Origin: Candidatus Viridilinea mediisalina | Lineage (GTDB): Bacteria; Chloroflexota; Chloroflexia; Chloroflexales; Chloroflexaceae | Length of the DNA stretch: 45,178 nucleotides | Direction: 5' to 3' | NCBI RefSeq assembly: GCF_002532535.1 | Contig: NZ_NQWI01000033.1 | Location: forward strand, 1-45,178 | Shown: positions 15,042-23,744 of the stretch, one piece after another | Layout of the letters: each line of letters starts with the position of its first letter | Position numbering within the stretch: position 1 is the first letter of the stretch | Translations under genes and position numbers: made by a program | Notes under the pieces: generated by a model | What the model was told of the DNA's origin: nothing | The model's database searches: none | Seen by the model: the letters and a program-made list of their open reading frames with translations, nothing else

Positions 15042-15722
15042 CTAGGGCAACAGTCGGTAGCCAATGCCCCACTCGGTAAGCAACAGCCTAGGGTTGCGCG
15101 GATCAACCTCAATTTTGCGTCGCAGGTGCCAAATATACACCTTAAGGTAATCGTTGTCGCGCGTATACTCTTGGCCCCAAACGGCGTTGAGCAGCGTTTC
15201 GTGTTCAATCACCTTACCGGCCTGTTCCATCAAGATGCGTAGCAACTGGTATTCAGTAGGGGTTAAATCAACCAAAGCACCCCGGACAAAAACCTCACGC
15301 GAGCGCTGATCCATCTGGATCTGTTCATCGCATGCTACGAGCGGCTGGTAGGTGGGGGGCACACGCCGCAGCAGGGCACGCAAGCGGGCGGCAAGCTCAT
15401 CAAGATTGAAGGGCTTGAGCAGATAATCATCGGCCCCCTGATCTAAGCCGGTAATAACATCATCCGACTGGGTGCGGGCAGTCAGCATCAGGATCGGCAC
15501 TTGGGTAAATTGGCGCAATTGACGACAAGCCTCTAGCCCATCCATCTCTGGCATCATGACGTCAAGAATGACCAGATCGGGGCGCTCCTCACGCACCAGA
15601 TCGAGACACTGGAGACCGTTGCCCGCCTGAATGATTTGGTAGCCCTCATGCTCAAGGTTGATCCTGATCAACTCACGGAGACCTTGATCATCGTCAACTA
15701 TCAAAATTGTCCGCTTCTCCAT
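15042..15722 (-). CDS. OmpR/PhoB-family response regulator
   Basis: This is a two-component DNA-binding regulator of 226 aa. The receiver domain has the acidic pocket D10-D12 (ILIVDDD), the phosphoacceptor D54 in LVILDVMMPEMDGLEA, and the conserved Lys in YLLKPFNLDEL. The C-terminal winged helix (about 130-225) contains LTPTEYQLLRILMEQAGKV and the recognition-helix region DNDYLKVYIWHLRRKIE. AGGAG 6 nt before ATG 15722 fixes the start, which lies 29 nt inside the end of the J-domain/TlpA gene, so the two are translationally linked. No histidine kinase is adjacent. Confidence 0.94.
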   Translation of the reverse strand: MEKRTILIVDDDQGLRELIRINLEHEGYQIIQAGNGLQCLDLVREERPDLVILDVMMPEMDGLEACRQLRQFTQVPILMLTARTQSDDVITGLDQGADDYLLKPFNLDELAARLRALLRRVPPTYQPLVACDEQIQMDQRSREVFVRGALVDLTPTEYQLLRILMEQAGKVIEHETLLNAVWGQEYTRDNDYLKVYIWHLRRKIEVDPRNPRLLLTEWGIGYRLLP

Positions 15723-16554
15723 GAGCTCTCCTAAGTAGTTCAAGGAAACGAGCCTCTACGTCTTGAAACCTTAATTCACCAATATGAACATAGCGAATAT
15801 ACCCAGTTTGATCAACAAAGAAGCTTGTGGGTAGGGGAAAGACGCGATAGGCATTGGTTACTGCACCTTCGAGATCAAGTACATTGGGGTAGGTAACCCC
15901 AAACTGCTCAAGAAAAGCTTGGACGGTCGCAGCATCACCGCCTTGGGCACGTTCGCTGTGGGTGAGGTTGACCCCAATCACCACAAGACCTTGTTCATGG
16001 TACTGCTGATGGGCCTGTTCAAGTGCAGGTAGCTCACGTTTGCAGGGTTCACACCAGGTTCCCCAGAAATTGAGCAACACGACTTGGCCTTGGAAGTCAC
16101 TCAAACTCAGAGGGGTACCGTCTAGGGTTTGCAGGGTAAATTCGGGGGCGACGCGGTTCATTTGGGGCATCGCTTGCCCAGCTACGCCCTCACTGTCGCT
16201 CCCGGTCAGCACCCAGATGGTCGCCACGAGCGCAAAGGCCAGCACGACACCAACCAGTGCATAGGTACGTTCACGCGAACTAAGCCCCCGACGTGGATTG
16301 GAGGCCGGGGTTCGGCCATTGCTTGCAGCATCAAACAGGCTTGCGTCATACTCTTGGCGACGGATAGGGTCGGAGAGGATGGCATAAGCCTGCTCTAGCG
16401 CTTGGCTACGCTCGACAGCCGTAGCACGTAGTTCAGGGTCGAGATCGACCACCCGCGCTGGATCGTAGCGTTCGCGTTGCTGCTGATAGGCTGCTGCGAT
16501 AGCGTCGGGGGTAGCGTCGGGCTCAACTCCTAAGAGGGTATAGTAGCTGCCCAT
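15694..16554 (-). CDS. J-like domain fused to TlpA/ResA thioredoxin domain
   Basis: The N-terminal domain (1-70) has the J-domain frame YYTLLGVEPDATPDAIAAAY ... YAILSDPIRRQEYD, but the Hsp70-activating HPD is absent: the equivalent reads RYDPARV. A single transmembrane helix follows (about 98-117). Residues about 133-280 form a TlpA/ResA thioredoxin domain with W-C168-E-P-C171, and the cis-proline loop is seen as FPLPTSFFVD. The topology should place the J-like part in the cytoplasm and the thioredoxin outside, where such domains reduce disulfides, for example in cytochrome c assembly. The gene overlaps the following response regulator by 29 nt. Confidence 0.87.
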   Translation of the reverse strand: MGSYYTLLGVEPDATPDAIAAAYQQQRERYDPARVVDLDPELRATAVERSQALEQAYAILSDPIRRQEYDASLFDAASNGRTPASNPRRGLSSRERTYALVGVVLAFALVATIWVLTGSDSEGVAGQAMPQMNRVAPEFTLQTLDGTPLSLSDFQGQVVLLNFWGTWCEPCKRELPALEQAHQQYHEQGLVVIGVNLTHSERAQGGDAATVQAFLEQFGVTYPNVLDLEGAVTNAYRVFPLPTSFFVDQTGYIRYVHIGELRFQDVEARFLELLRRAHGEADNFDS

Positions 16555-16610
16555 AGTTGTGTTTCCTAGCTTTAGCGTTATTGTAGCATGGATTTTTAAC
16601 TTTTTACAAC

Positions 16611-17849
16611 TTATTGGGCTTTCAAGAGGCGATGCCCCAATTCCGCACCGGAGGTGCCTGTAATGATGCGCCAGTCGTAGTTGGCCACAACATGGGCGCG
16701 GCCAGCACTGCCGAGGCGCTGGCCAAGGGTCGGATCAGCGATGAGGCGCAGGACGGCGTTGGCAAAATCTTTGGGGCGTTCAGCCATGAGCAGGTGGGTG
16801 CCGTCGCGTAGCCCAACGATCCCCTCAGCGCCCATTGGTGTTGTCACGATGGGCGCTTCCATGGCTAGGGCTTCGAGCAGCTTCAGGCGCGAGCCGCCGC
16901 CGATGCGCATAGGCACCACATAGACGGCGGCCCCGTCAATGTAGGGGGCCACGGCGGCCACTTCGCCGATCACTTCGACCGCTTCGCTCGCTAAGGCGTG
17001 AATAGCAGCGCCAGCGGCGCGCCCAACGATGAGCAGGCGTGCGGTGGGGGCGCGGGCGCGAATCAGGGGGAGTACTTCTGCGGTGAACCAGCGTAGGGCA
17101 TCAATGTTAGGCCGGTAGTCGAGGGTGCCGGTAAAGACCATGGTCGCACCACCAAGATCGCCGCGTACCGCGCCGGGACGCACAAGGCTGGTGTCTACGC
17201 CATTGGGTACTACCACGAGGCGCTGGGCCGCTGCTGGGTGCAGGCGGGCCAAGGCGTTACGATCTTGCTCAGAGACAACCGTGATCGTGTCGAGTTGTGC
17301 AAGCAGCATCCGTTCATAGCGGGCCAACTTGCGCCACTGGAGCAGCGAATAGAGCCCGCCGACCAACGCACGCGGGCGTAGACGCAAGGCGAGGGCAAGG
17401 TCACTCAGAGCGGCGCGGCGCTGCAACAGATATTCAGCGTTAAACTGGTCAAGCACGAGGCGCGGCCCCAAGCCACGCAGCGGCAGCAGGTAGCCCGCCA
17501 TCTCGATGCTGGCGGCAAGCACCAGCGCAAAGGGAGTTGAAGCAACGAGGCGGCTGAGGGCTTCGCTATAGGCATGGCTTTGCGCACGCAGCGCCATATC
17601 GGGCTGGCTGCTCGTCAGGGTCGTCAGGGCACGCCGAGCCACACTGCGCCCCGCCGGACTTGGCACCGTCACCACATGGCACCATGCGCGGAGCGGGGCC
17701 AGCGCCGCCACCGCTGCCGCATGCGGCGCAAAGCTCAAGAGGGTCACCTCGTGGTGTTCGGCCAAGCCACGCGCCACATGGTAGATCCGCAGAGCCCCAC
17801 CGCTGCGCAACGGATAGGGCGGGTAGGGGGAGAGCATGAGAATTCGCAA
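16611..17849 (-). CDS. Group 1 (GT4) glycosyltransferase
   Basis: This 412-aa GT-B enzyme has the typical N-terminus MRILMLSPYPPYPLRSGGAL. A mid-protein VVVPNGVDTSLVRPGA marks the domain junction, and MVFTGTLDYRPNIDALRWF opens the C-terminal domain. MRIGGGSRLKLLEALAMEAP followed by IVTTPMGAEGI is the nucleotide-sugar binding region. It resembles sugar transferases of exopolysaccharide clusters, but no other such genes are adjacent, so donor and acceptor are unknown. The ATG lies 20 bp from a short Pro/Gly-rich leader with no strong ribosome-binding site. It is transcribed in the same direction as the J/TlpA gene, 56 bp apart. Confidence 0.93.
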   Translation of the reverse strand: MRILMLSPYPPYPLRSGGALRIYHVARGLAEHHEVTLLSFAPHAAAVAALAPLRAWCHVVTVPSPAGRSVARRALTTLTSSQPDMALRAQSHAYSEALSRLVASTPFALVLAASIEMAGYLLPLRGLGPRLVLDQFNAEYLLQRRAALSDLALALRLRPRALVGGLYSLLQWRKLARYERMLLAQLDTITVVSEQDRNALARLHPAAAQRLVVVPNGVDTSLVRPGAVRGDLGGATMVFTGTLDYRPNIDALRWFTAEVLPLIRARAPTARLLIVGRAAGAAIHALASEAVEVIGEVAAVAPYIDGAAVYVVPMRIGGGSRLKLLEALAMEAPIVTTPMGAEGIVGLRDGTHLLMAERPKDFANAVLRLIADPTLGQRLGSAGRAHVVANYDWRIITGTSGAELGHRLLKAQ

Positions 17850-17866
17850 ACTTTATGCCGTTTCAG

Positions 17867-17906
17867 ATTGTAGATTGTAGATTGTAGATTGTAGATTGTA
17901 GATTGT
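17867..17906. repeat. 7-bp tandem repeat (AGATTGT)n
   Basis: About six copies of AGATTGT lie immediately before the end of the DUF3137 gene. This is the same kind of 7-bp array as at 1-75 but with a different unit. Confidence 0.93.
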
Positions 17907-17910
17907 GACC

Positions 17911-18912
17911 TTATTCCTTTGTCCAGATGCGCAGGTTCAAATTGAGGTCTTCGACAATCTGCTCGGCCAGCCGTACATCCTGAAAATACTCAGCAATATC
18001 GTCTTGGCTGAGCGACCCGCCGCCCCGCCAGATTGAGGGTGGCTCGAAGTGATCCTTGCTGGTAGTGATCGCAATATAGATCTGCGAGTCAACAAAAGCA
18101 ATCGCCACAGGCTTATTCAACTGCTGACGAAACTCGGTGAGACGGCGCATCAGGCTGGTTGAAAGGATATAGCGGGCCTCGATTTGGTCGGTTGAACGCA
18201 CCGCAAAGATACGCTCAAACTCGGGATCTTCCATATTGATCAACTCGCCATGGCGGCGATCAATTTGGCTAAACATAGATTGGATCATCCGGCCCAAACC
18301 GCCAAGCGCACGCTCGGCAGTGTCGGGCATGACGTAGGTACGCCCATTGAAATGCTTGTTAAAATCGGCGATAAAGTAGATACCCCGAAAGATAGTATGC
18401 CACTGGGTGCTGGTACGCCCCTTCGAGTCGGTCGTGGTAGTCTTGTATTCTGCATGCACCTCGGAGAAGCGGAACTCTGTGGCCCCAATCAAGCCGGTGA
18501 AGAAATCCTCGGCGCGGTAGCGGTCAATCTGGTTGCGAAAGAGATTACTACGGCGAAACTCTTCAATGCTGATGCCGCCATCTTGGTAATAGACAAGGCT
18601 CGGATCAACCAGCCGGGCTAGGCGGGCAATCACCTCAGACTTAAAGAAGTCACGGTAGCGCTTCTGCACACCATGATTGATCCCAAACCATGCCATCAAC
18701 GCCCCGACGCCCAAAAAGATGGCAAAGATTATGCCAAATGCATTGCCTACGATCAGCATCAAAAGTAGCGCAACCGGCAGCAAAACCCCTAAGCTCAGTA
18801 AGGCCCGCTTTCGCGCCTCTTGGCGCTTGGCTTCAAGCTGATCCAGGATCGGCTGTAGCTCAGTAGCATAGAGTTGGGCGAGATCTTGGGTTTTTGATGA
18901 AGGTGGGTGCAT
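17911..18912 (-). CDS. DUF3137 membrane protein, LemA partner
   Basis: This 333-aa protein has two adjacent transmembrane segments (about 40-78: ALLSLGVLLPVALLLMLIVG, then IIFAIFLGVGALMAWFGI), followed by a large soluble domain of the DUF3137 family. That domain contains FRRSNLFRNQIDRYRAEDFF and the paired TEFRFSEVHAEYKT. DUF3137 genes commonly stand beside lemA, as here, but their biochemical role is unknown. A plausible membrane-remodelling or stress role rests on context only. AAAGG lies 8 nt before the ATG. It is separated from lemA by a 250-bp repeat block. Confidence 0.87.
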   Translation of the reverse strand: MHPPSSKTQDLAQLYATELQPILDQLEAKRQEARKRALLSLGVLLPVALLLMLIVGNAFGIIFAIFLGVGALMAWFGINHGVQKRYRDFFKSEVIARLARLVDPSLVYYQDGGISIEEFRRSNLFRNQIDRYRAEDFFTGLIGATEFRFSEVHAEYKTTTTDSKGRTSTQWHTIFRGIYFIADFNKHFNGRTYVMPDTAERALGGLGRMIQSMFSQIDRRHGELINMEDPEFERIFAVRSTDQIEARYILSTSLMRRLTEFRQQLNKPVAIAFVDSQIYIAITTSKDHFEPPSIWRGGGSLSQDDIAEYFQDVRLAEQIVEDLNLNLRIWTKE

Positions 18913-18928
18913 GGGATTGGCCTTTCAT

Positions 18929-19174
18929 GGAGAACAGGAGAACGGGAGAACAGGAGAACAGAGAACGGGAGAACAAGCGAACAGGAGAACAGAGAACGGG
19001 AGAACAGGAGAACAGAGAACGGGAGAACAGGAGAACAAGTATGTCTACAAAATCTATTTTTCTGTTCTTCTGTTCTTTTGCTCCTCTGTTCTTCTGTTCC
19101 TCTGTTCTTTTGCTCCTCTGTTCTTCTGCTCTTCTGCTCCTCTGTTCTTCTGTTCCTCTGTTCTTCAGCTCCTC
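18929..19174. repeat. Purine array facing pyrimidine array (GAGAACAG / CTGTTCTC)
   Basis: Bases 18929-19038 are mixed GGAGAACA/GAGAACGG units. Bases 19062-19174 are mixed CTGTTCTT/CTGTTCCT/CTGCTCCT units, roughly the complement. Together they could fold into an imperfect stem of about 100 bp in any lemA-DUF3137 transcript. The array ends directly at the lemA stop codon. Confidence 0.88.
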
Positions 19175-19744
19175 CTATCGCTGAAACATCGAGCGCACAT
19201 CAACGTTCTGGCGCTCGGCCATTGATGCCTCGAAGAGTTCGCGGCGCGTAAAGCCCATCGGCCCAGCAAAGAGGCTCCCGGGGAACATCTGGATGGCGTT
19301 GTTGTAATCGGTAGTGGCCGCATTGTAGGCCCGTCGGGCAGCAGAGATCTGCTCCTCGACTTCGTTGAGGCTGCGCTGAAGCTGGAGGAAGTTGGTGTTG
19401 GACTTGAGATCGGGATAGTTCTCAACCGAAACCATAAGGCGACCCATAGCTGCATTGAAGCCATTCTCGGCGGCAACCCGCTGTTCGGGGGGCAGATCAC
19501 CGGCCAAGGCCCGCGTCCGCAATTCGGTCACTTCGGTCAAGAGCTCGCGCTCGTGAACCATGTAGCGCTCGACGGTGGCAATCAGGTTGGGCACGAGGTC
19601 ATAGCGCTTCTTGAGCATTACGTCAATCGAAGCAAAGGCTTGATCAACCCGATTGCGACGCCCGACAAGACCGTTGTAGATGCCAATCACAAAGACGAGC
19701 ACAACGACAACGACGATCACAAAGAAAATAAGCAGGACTTCCAT
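19175..19744 (-). CDS. lemA: LemA family protein
   Basis: LemA proteins are anchored by one N-terminal helix and project a long helical-bundle domain; their function is unresolved. This 189-aa member has the membrane helix at about 3-22 and the family sequence YNGLVGRRNRVDQAFASIDV then LKKRYDLVPNLIATVERYM. It ends in the conserved AYNAATTDYNNAIQMFPGSL region. AGGAAGGA precedes the ATG at a suitable distance. It is the first gene of a probable two-gene unit with DUF3137, an arrangement widespread in bacteria. Confidence 0.95.
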   Translation of the reverse strand: MEVLLIFFVIVVVVVLVFVIGIYNGLVGRRNRVDQAFASIDVMLKKRYDLVPNLIATVERYMVHERELLTEVTELRTRALAGDLPPEQRVAAENGFNAAMGRLMVSVENYPDLKSNTNFLQLQRSLNEVEEQISAARRAYNAATTDYNNAIQMFPGSLFAGPMGFTRRELFEASMAERQNVDVRSMFQR

Positions 19745-19794
19745 TGGTTTGTATCCTTCCTAAAGGGATTATTCGGAGCCACGTTACCGTTTGC

Positions 19795-19835
19795 GAGGAC
19801 GCGAGGACGCGAGGACGCGAGGACGCGAAGCCCTC
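19795..19835. repeat. (GAGGACGC)n octamer array
   Basis: About four to five copies of GAGGACGC lie upstream of lemA. It is the complement of the GCGTCCTC arrays elsewhere. Confidence 0.88.
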
Positions 19836-19911
19836 GTCTCACGCATCTTCGCGTGTTGTGGGCTTCTAGCTCTATGATAATACGCATGTCTAGCCCTAAA
19901 GGTTACAAAGT

Positions 19912-19985
19912 GGGGGCTGCTGCCCTAAAACCCGCTTTTTGTTCCGTGTGGGCGGCTTCGCCGCCCTCAACCTCCGCCAGGGGCT
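19912..19985. repeat. REP-like GC-rich hairpin element
   Basis: GGGGGCTGCTGCCCTAAAAC then CCGCTTTTTGTTCCG leads into GGGCGG-CTTCG-CCGCCC (19950-19966). The layout and several words (AAACCCGCTTT, TTGTTCCG) match the element at 11315-11413, but the stem is shorter here. Confidence 0.75.
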
Positions 19986-20035
19986 TAACATAAGGCGTAT
20001 GGTGAAGCGAAGCATCACCATACGCCCGCCATTGG

Positions 20036-20041
20036 TATAAT
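20036..20041 (+). promoter_or_regulatory. -10 box giving a leaderless transcript
   Basis: A perfect TATAAT ends 7 bp before the ATG at 20049, so transcription would begin at or next to the start codon. No -35 consensus and no Shine-Dalgarno sequence are visible. This is consistent with a leaderless mRNA. Confidence 0.5.
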
Positions 20042-20048
20042 ACGCCTT

Positions 20049-20669
20049 ATGGATGCCTATTTCAAAAAAGACCTCACCTACACCCAACGCGGCCAGCAGT
20101 TCAGTTTTGCGGTGGGGCATACGCTCTTTTCTTCGTTTCAGGTGGATGAGGGCAGCGATCTGCTGCTGCGCATGCTGGAGCCAGCGTGTCCGCCTGAGCG
20201 CATTCTCGATCTTGGCTGTGGGGTTGGGATCCTGGGGATTACGCTGGCGCGGCGTTGGCCAGCAGCGCAGGTGGTGTTGGCCGATGTGAATCTGTTGGCG
20301 CTACGCTATGCACGCCACAATGCGGTGCGCAATGGGGCCTACAATGTGAACATTGTGGGCAGCGTGGGCCTCGAGGCGGTACCACCAGGCCCTTACGATC
20401 TGATTGTTTCTAACATTCCCGCTAAAATTGGCGATCTGGCAATTGAGCAGGAGTTTGTGCTGGGACCATTGGCCCAACTGCGCCAAGGTGGTGAATATTG
20501 GTTTGTTGTGGTGAGTGGCTTAAACCACCTTATCCCGCGCCTTGGCCCGCGCCATGATCTGCGTATGAAAGCGATCAAGAAGCGTGCAGGCCATACGGTC
20601 TATCGGATTGAGCAACGAGGAGTGGATGCTGGCAATAGGTTGCCAGCGTCCACCGATACCGACACTTAG
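20049..20669 (+). CDS. Class I SAM methyltransferase, RsmC/MTS-like
   Basis: This 206-aa protein has SAM motif I as ILDLGCGVGILGITLARRW (about 51-69), motif II as VVLADVN, and a catalytic-region motif SNIPAK where RsmC-type and other small-domain methyltransferases have NPPF. The N-terminus (FKKDLTYTQRGQQFSF ... TLFSSFQVDEGSDLLL) also matches this group. Likely substrates are RNA bases or amines, but the altered NPP motif makes substrate assignment unsafe. The final 15 residues are polar and variable. The ATG lies 7 bp after a TATAAT, suggesting leaderless translation. Confidence 0.82.
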   Translation: MDAYFKKDLTYTQRGQQFSFAVGHTLFSSFQVDEGSDLLLRMLEPACPPERILDLGCGVGILGITLARRWPAAQVVLADVNLLALRYARHNAVRNGAYNVNIVGSVGLEAVPPGPYDLIVSNIPAKIGDLAIEQEFVLGPLAQLRQGGEYWFVVVSGLNHLIPRLGPRHDLRMKAIKKRAGHTVYRIEQRGVDAGNRLPASTDTDT

Positions 20670-20679
20670 GGCTGATAAG

Positions 20680-20717
20680 TGGAGTGCCGGCTTTAGCCGG
20701 CTGAAGCCGGCACTCCA
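20680..20717. repeat. Solo GGAGTGCCGGCTTTAGCCGG palindrome
   Basis: TGGAGTGCCGGCTTTAGCCG and its complement form a near-perfect palindrome (one G/A difference from the MITE cores). It is the same palindrome found inside the MITE copies at 32558, 42234, 42883 and 44950, here without terminal inverted repeats. It could act as a terminator for the methyltransferase gene. Confidence 0.85.
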
Positions 20718-20754
20718 ACGCCAGTTCAAAGAGCGAGTGACCAAAACGTGGTGA

Positions 20755-20960
20755 GAAGAGGGGACGCGGGGACGCGGGGACGCGGGGACGCGGGGACACG
20801 AGGACGCGAGGAGGCGAGGACGCGGGGACGCGGGGACGCGGGGACGCGAGGACGCGAGGACGCGGGGACGCGGGGACGCGAGGACGCGAGGACGCGGGGA
20901 CGCGAAGCCCGCTTCCCCTGTTCCCCTGTTCCCCTGTTCCCCTGTTCGCCTCCTCGCCTC
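20755..20960. repeat. GGGGACGC/GAGGACGC octamer minisatellite
   Basis: About 19 octamers alternate between GGGGACGC and GAGGACGC from 20755 to 20909. They are followed by four copies of TTCCCCTG and a short CGCCTC tail. The array fills the gap before the end of ppc. No gene lies here. Confidence 0.92.
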
Positions 20961-20978
20961 ACACATCCTGCTCCCACA

Positions 20979-23720
20979 CTACCCCGTAGTACGCAAGCCA
21001 CTCGCAATCGCATTCACCGTAAGCAACATGTCGCGCAGCAGCACTTCGGCGCGGGCTTCGTCGCTTGTGGCGCGGGCGTTGCGCCATTGGCGCAGGAGGT
21101 TGATCTGCTGCTGGTGCAGTCGCTCTAGGCCCGCTTGACGCATGGCCAAGACGCGATGAATGCGTGGGCGCGTTTCGGCAAGGGGGCCTTGGTAGAGCAG
21201 TTCGAGCATGCGCTCGGTGCGGGTGTGTTCGGCGCAAATGGCGGTGAGGAAGCGCTCACGTAGGGCGGGGTCTTCCACCAGATCCGCATAGGCGCTCATG
21301 AGCCCACGATCCGCTGTGGCGACACTGGTGGCGGCGTTGCTCACGAGGTAGTGCAGGGGAGCCCATGTTCGTGCGGTCGCCTGGATGTGGGCAAAGCTGG
21401 CGGCATCCTCCTCGGCCAACCGTTCTAGGGCGCTGCCTAAGCCGTACCAGCCAGAGAGAAAGTAGCGTGCTTGACTCCAGCTAAAGACCCACGGGATGGC
21501 GCGTAGGTCGCCGATGCTCTGCGCCCCGGTGCGGCGCGGGGGCCGCGAGCCGATGCGGCTGGCTTCGATGGCGTCAATGGGCGTTGCGCCCCTGAAGAAG
21601 TCTACGAAGCCCTCTTGCTCAACTAGGTCGCGGTAGGCACGGCGACTCGCGGCAGCCAGACGTTCCATGGCTGTTTCTAGTTCGCTCAGGTGCTGCGTGC
21701 TTGCATGAAGCTGACTCAGGCTGGCGCCGGTTACGCCGGCGAGTAGCAGTTCCAATTGGTAGACGGCGCTGATGCGGTTGGCATACTTTTGGGCAATCGT
21801 TTCGCCCTGTTCGGTCATGCGTAGATCGCCGTGCAGCGCCTCGGGCGGCAGGGCGCGAATGAAGCGGCGCGTTGGCCCGGCCCCGCGGCTGATGGTGCCG
21901 CCGCGCCCGTGGAAGAAGCGGATGCGGACGCCCGCTTGCGCCCCAATTGCCGCGAGGGTGCGTTGGGCCCGGTGCAAACCCCAAAGGCTGGCGACAATGC
22001 CCCCATCTTTGTTGCTATCGCTGTAGCCCACCATCACCTGCTGCACTAAGGTCTGCTCGCCCCGCAGTTCCGCCTGAAGCGCAAGGCTGCGCTGCACGAT
22101 TGGTTGAGCTAGGTAATCGGCAAGGATCGCAGGACTCGCCTCAAGGTCTTCGATGGTCTCGAAGAGTGGCACAACCGGCAGCGGACAGGCGGGGCCTGCG
22201 GCAGTCTCAACCAGCAACCCACCTTCGCGGGCGAAGAGGTAGAGCGCCAGCAGATCGGCGCAACTGCGGGTCATGCTCACAATCAGCGCCCCCAAGCCCT
22301 GCTGGCCGTGCTTGCGAATCTCTTGGGCCAGCACGCGGTAGCAACCAACCACCGCGTCGGCCTCTTCGCCCAAGGCCAACTCGGGGCGGGTAAAGGGGCG
22401 CGGCGAGGCCAACTCAGCCACCAGTAGCGCCCGGCGACGCGCCTCGTCCCAGGTGGGATAATCAGCCCCAGGCAGTCGCGCTGTGCTCAGCAGTTGCGCG
22501 AGGGCGCGGTCGTGGAAGGCGCTATTCTGGCGCACATCGAGGCTGGCCAGGTGGAAGCCACAGTAGTGTACCAGCCGCCGCAGTGGGCGTAGCTCCTGCG
22601 TTGCGAGGCGTTCTGCCCCCACCTCAACCAGAGCTGCATCGAGTAGCCGCAGATCTGCGGCCAAATCAGCGGCACTGCGGTAGGCATGTGGGTTGGATCC
22701 ATCAGCACGAGGCAAGCGGGCGAGCAACAGATTCACCAACTGACGCCACGGCTCAGCGGGGTTACGGGCCAGAGCCTGCTGGCCCACTGGCCCCAAGGTC
22801 GCCGCCAACTCAGCAACGCGGGCCGCAAGGGGCGCGGGGGTCGGTTGGGTATGGGCCGAGAGCGAAAGCCGGATCGCCAAGTGGGTCAACTGGTCACGCA
22901 AGAGCGCCAACGCATTGCGGCGCAACTCGCCAAGGGCCATGGCTGTCACCTCAGCGGTAACAAACGGATGCCCATCGCGGTCGCCACCGACCCAGGTACT
23001 AAAGCTGATCTGCGGCAGCCGCTCAGGATCAGCGAGCAACTCCACCGCGCCGCCCATTGCGGCCCAACTCTGCCGTAGGCGCAGATCGAGTTGCGCCACC
23101 GCATCAGGAAAGACACGGCGCAGATAGTGGATCACATTGCGTAACTCGGAAGCAACATCGGGACGTTCGAGGAAAATATCGCCCGTACGCCAGAGCCGTT
23201 CCAGCACCGCTTTGACCTCATCGCGCAGCGCCAACAGCTCTGAGGGCGTCCAGATCTGGTTCTCCGCCTTGACCAGCAGCAGGTAGAGTTCGCGGTAGTG
23301 TTCCAGCACCGTCGCCCGCTTAGCCTCAGTGGGATGCGCCGTGAGCACCGGCTCCACGCGCACACTGGGCAGCCCAGCGGCAATCTGTTCATCTGAGAGC
23401 CCCTCGGCGCGCAGGCGGGCCAAGACCTCGCCCCAGAGCCCCGGTTCGGCAGCGGGGCCAGCATCGGTCTCAACCGCACGGCGCTGCTGGGCAATCGCAT
23501 TCTCTTCACAGAGATTGAGCAACTGAAAAGCAATCGCCAACGCCTGAGCCGCACGCGACGGCAGCGTCCCATTCTGCGGCTGCGTTGCTGTCTGCCAAGG
23601 CAGCAAACCAGCCAACTCAGCCTCGCCACACTCGCTCAGCACCTCACAAAAACAGCCGAGCAGCCATGCGAAATCACGGTCGATCTTGGTGAAGGTGGGG
23701 TTGTCTGTAGGATCACTCAT
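20979..23720 (-). CDS. ppc: Phosphoenolpyruvate carboxylase
   Basis: PEP carboxylase makes oxaloacetate from PEP and bicarbonate; it replenishes the TCA cycle and serves autotrophic and mixotrophic Chloroflexales. The 913-aa length is normal. Visible motifs are VLTAHPTEAKRATV with the catalytic His, GGDRDGHPFV, the mobile loop FFHGRGGTISRGAGPTRRFI, MVGYSDSNKDGGI, and PWVFSWSQARYFLSGWYGLG. The C-terminus SGLRTTG is a slightly altered form of the usual AAGMRNTG. The start is ATG 23720, the only one in front of the conserved helices. The gene is monocistronic between two minisatellite blocks. Confidence 0.97.
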   Translation of the reverse strand: MSDPTDNPTFTKIDRDFAWLLGCFCEVLSECGEAELAGLLPWQTATQPQNGTLPSRAAQALAIAFQLLNLCEENAIAQQRRAVETDAGPAAEPGLWGEVLARLRAEGLSDEQIAAGLPSVRVEPVLTAHPTEAKRATVLEHYRELYLLLVKAENQIWTPSELLALRDEVKAVLERLWRTGDIFLERPDVASELRNVIHYLRRVFPDAVAQLDLRLRQSWAAMGGAVELLADPERLPQISFSTWVGGDRDGHPFVTAEVTAMALGELRRNALALLRDQLTHLAIRLSLSAHTQPTPAPLAARVAELAATLGPVGQQALARNPAEPWRQLVNLLLARLPRADGSNPHAYRSAADLAADLRLLDAALVEVGAERLATQELRPLRRLVHYCGFHLASLDVRQNSAFHDRALAQLLSTARLPGADYPTWDEARRRALLVAELASPRPFTRPELALGEEADAVVGCYRVLAQEIRKHGQQGLGALIVSMTRSCADLLALYLFAREGGLLVETAAGPACPLPVVPLFETIEDLEASPAILADYLAQPIVQRSLALQAELRGEQTLVQQVMVGYSDSNKDGGIVASLWGLHRAQRTLAAIGAQAGVRIRFFHGRGGTISRGAGPTRRFIRALPPEALHGDLRMTEQGETIAQKYANRISAVYQLELLLAGVTGASLSQLHASTQHLSELETAMERLAAASRRAYRDLVEQEGFVDFFRGATPIDAIEASRIGSRPPRRTGAQSIGDLRAIPWVFSWSQARYFLSGWYGLGSALERLAEEDAASFAHIQATARTWAPLHYLVSNAATSVATADRGLMSAYADLVEDPALRERFLTAICAEHTRTERMLELLYQGPLAETRPRIHRVLAMRQAGLERLHQQQINLLRQWRNARATSDEARAEVLLRDMLLTVNAIASGLRTTG

Positions 23721-23744
23721 AGGGTTTTAGCTTACTTCTTTAGA

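Noticed and set aside
18894-19251. Three overlapping long frames of ENRRTENGRT and LLFFCSSVLL type
   Set aside because: They are translations of GAGAACAG/CTGTTCTT microsatellites; all three frames are open because of the period.
20745-21128. 126-codon plus-strand frame (GDAGTRGRE repeats)
   Set aside because: It is the octamer minisatellite read in one frame, continuing antisense to ppc.
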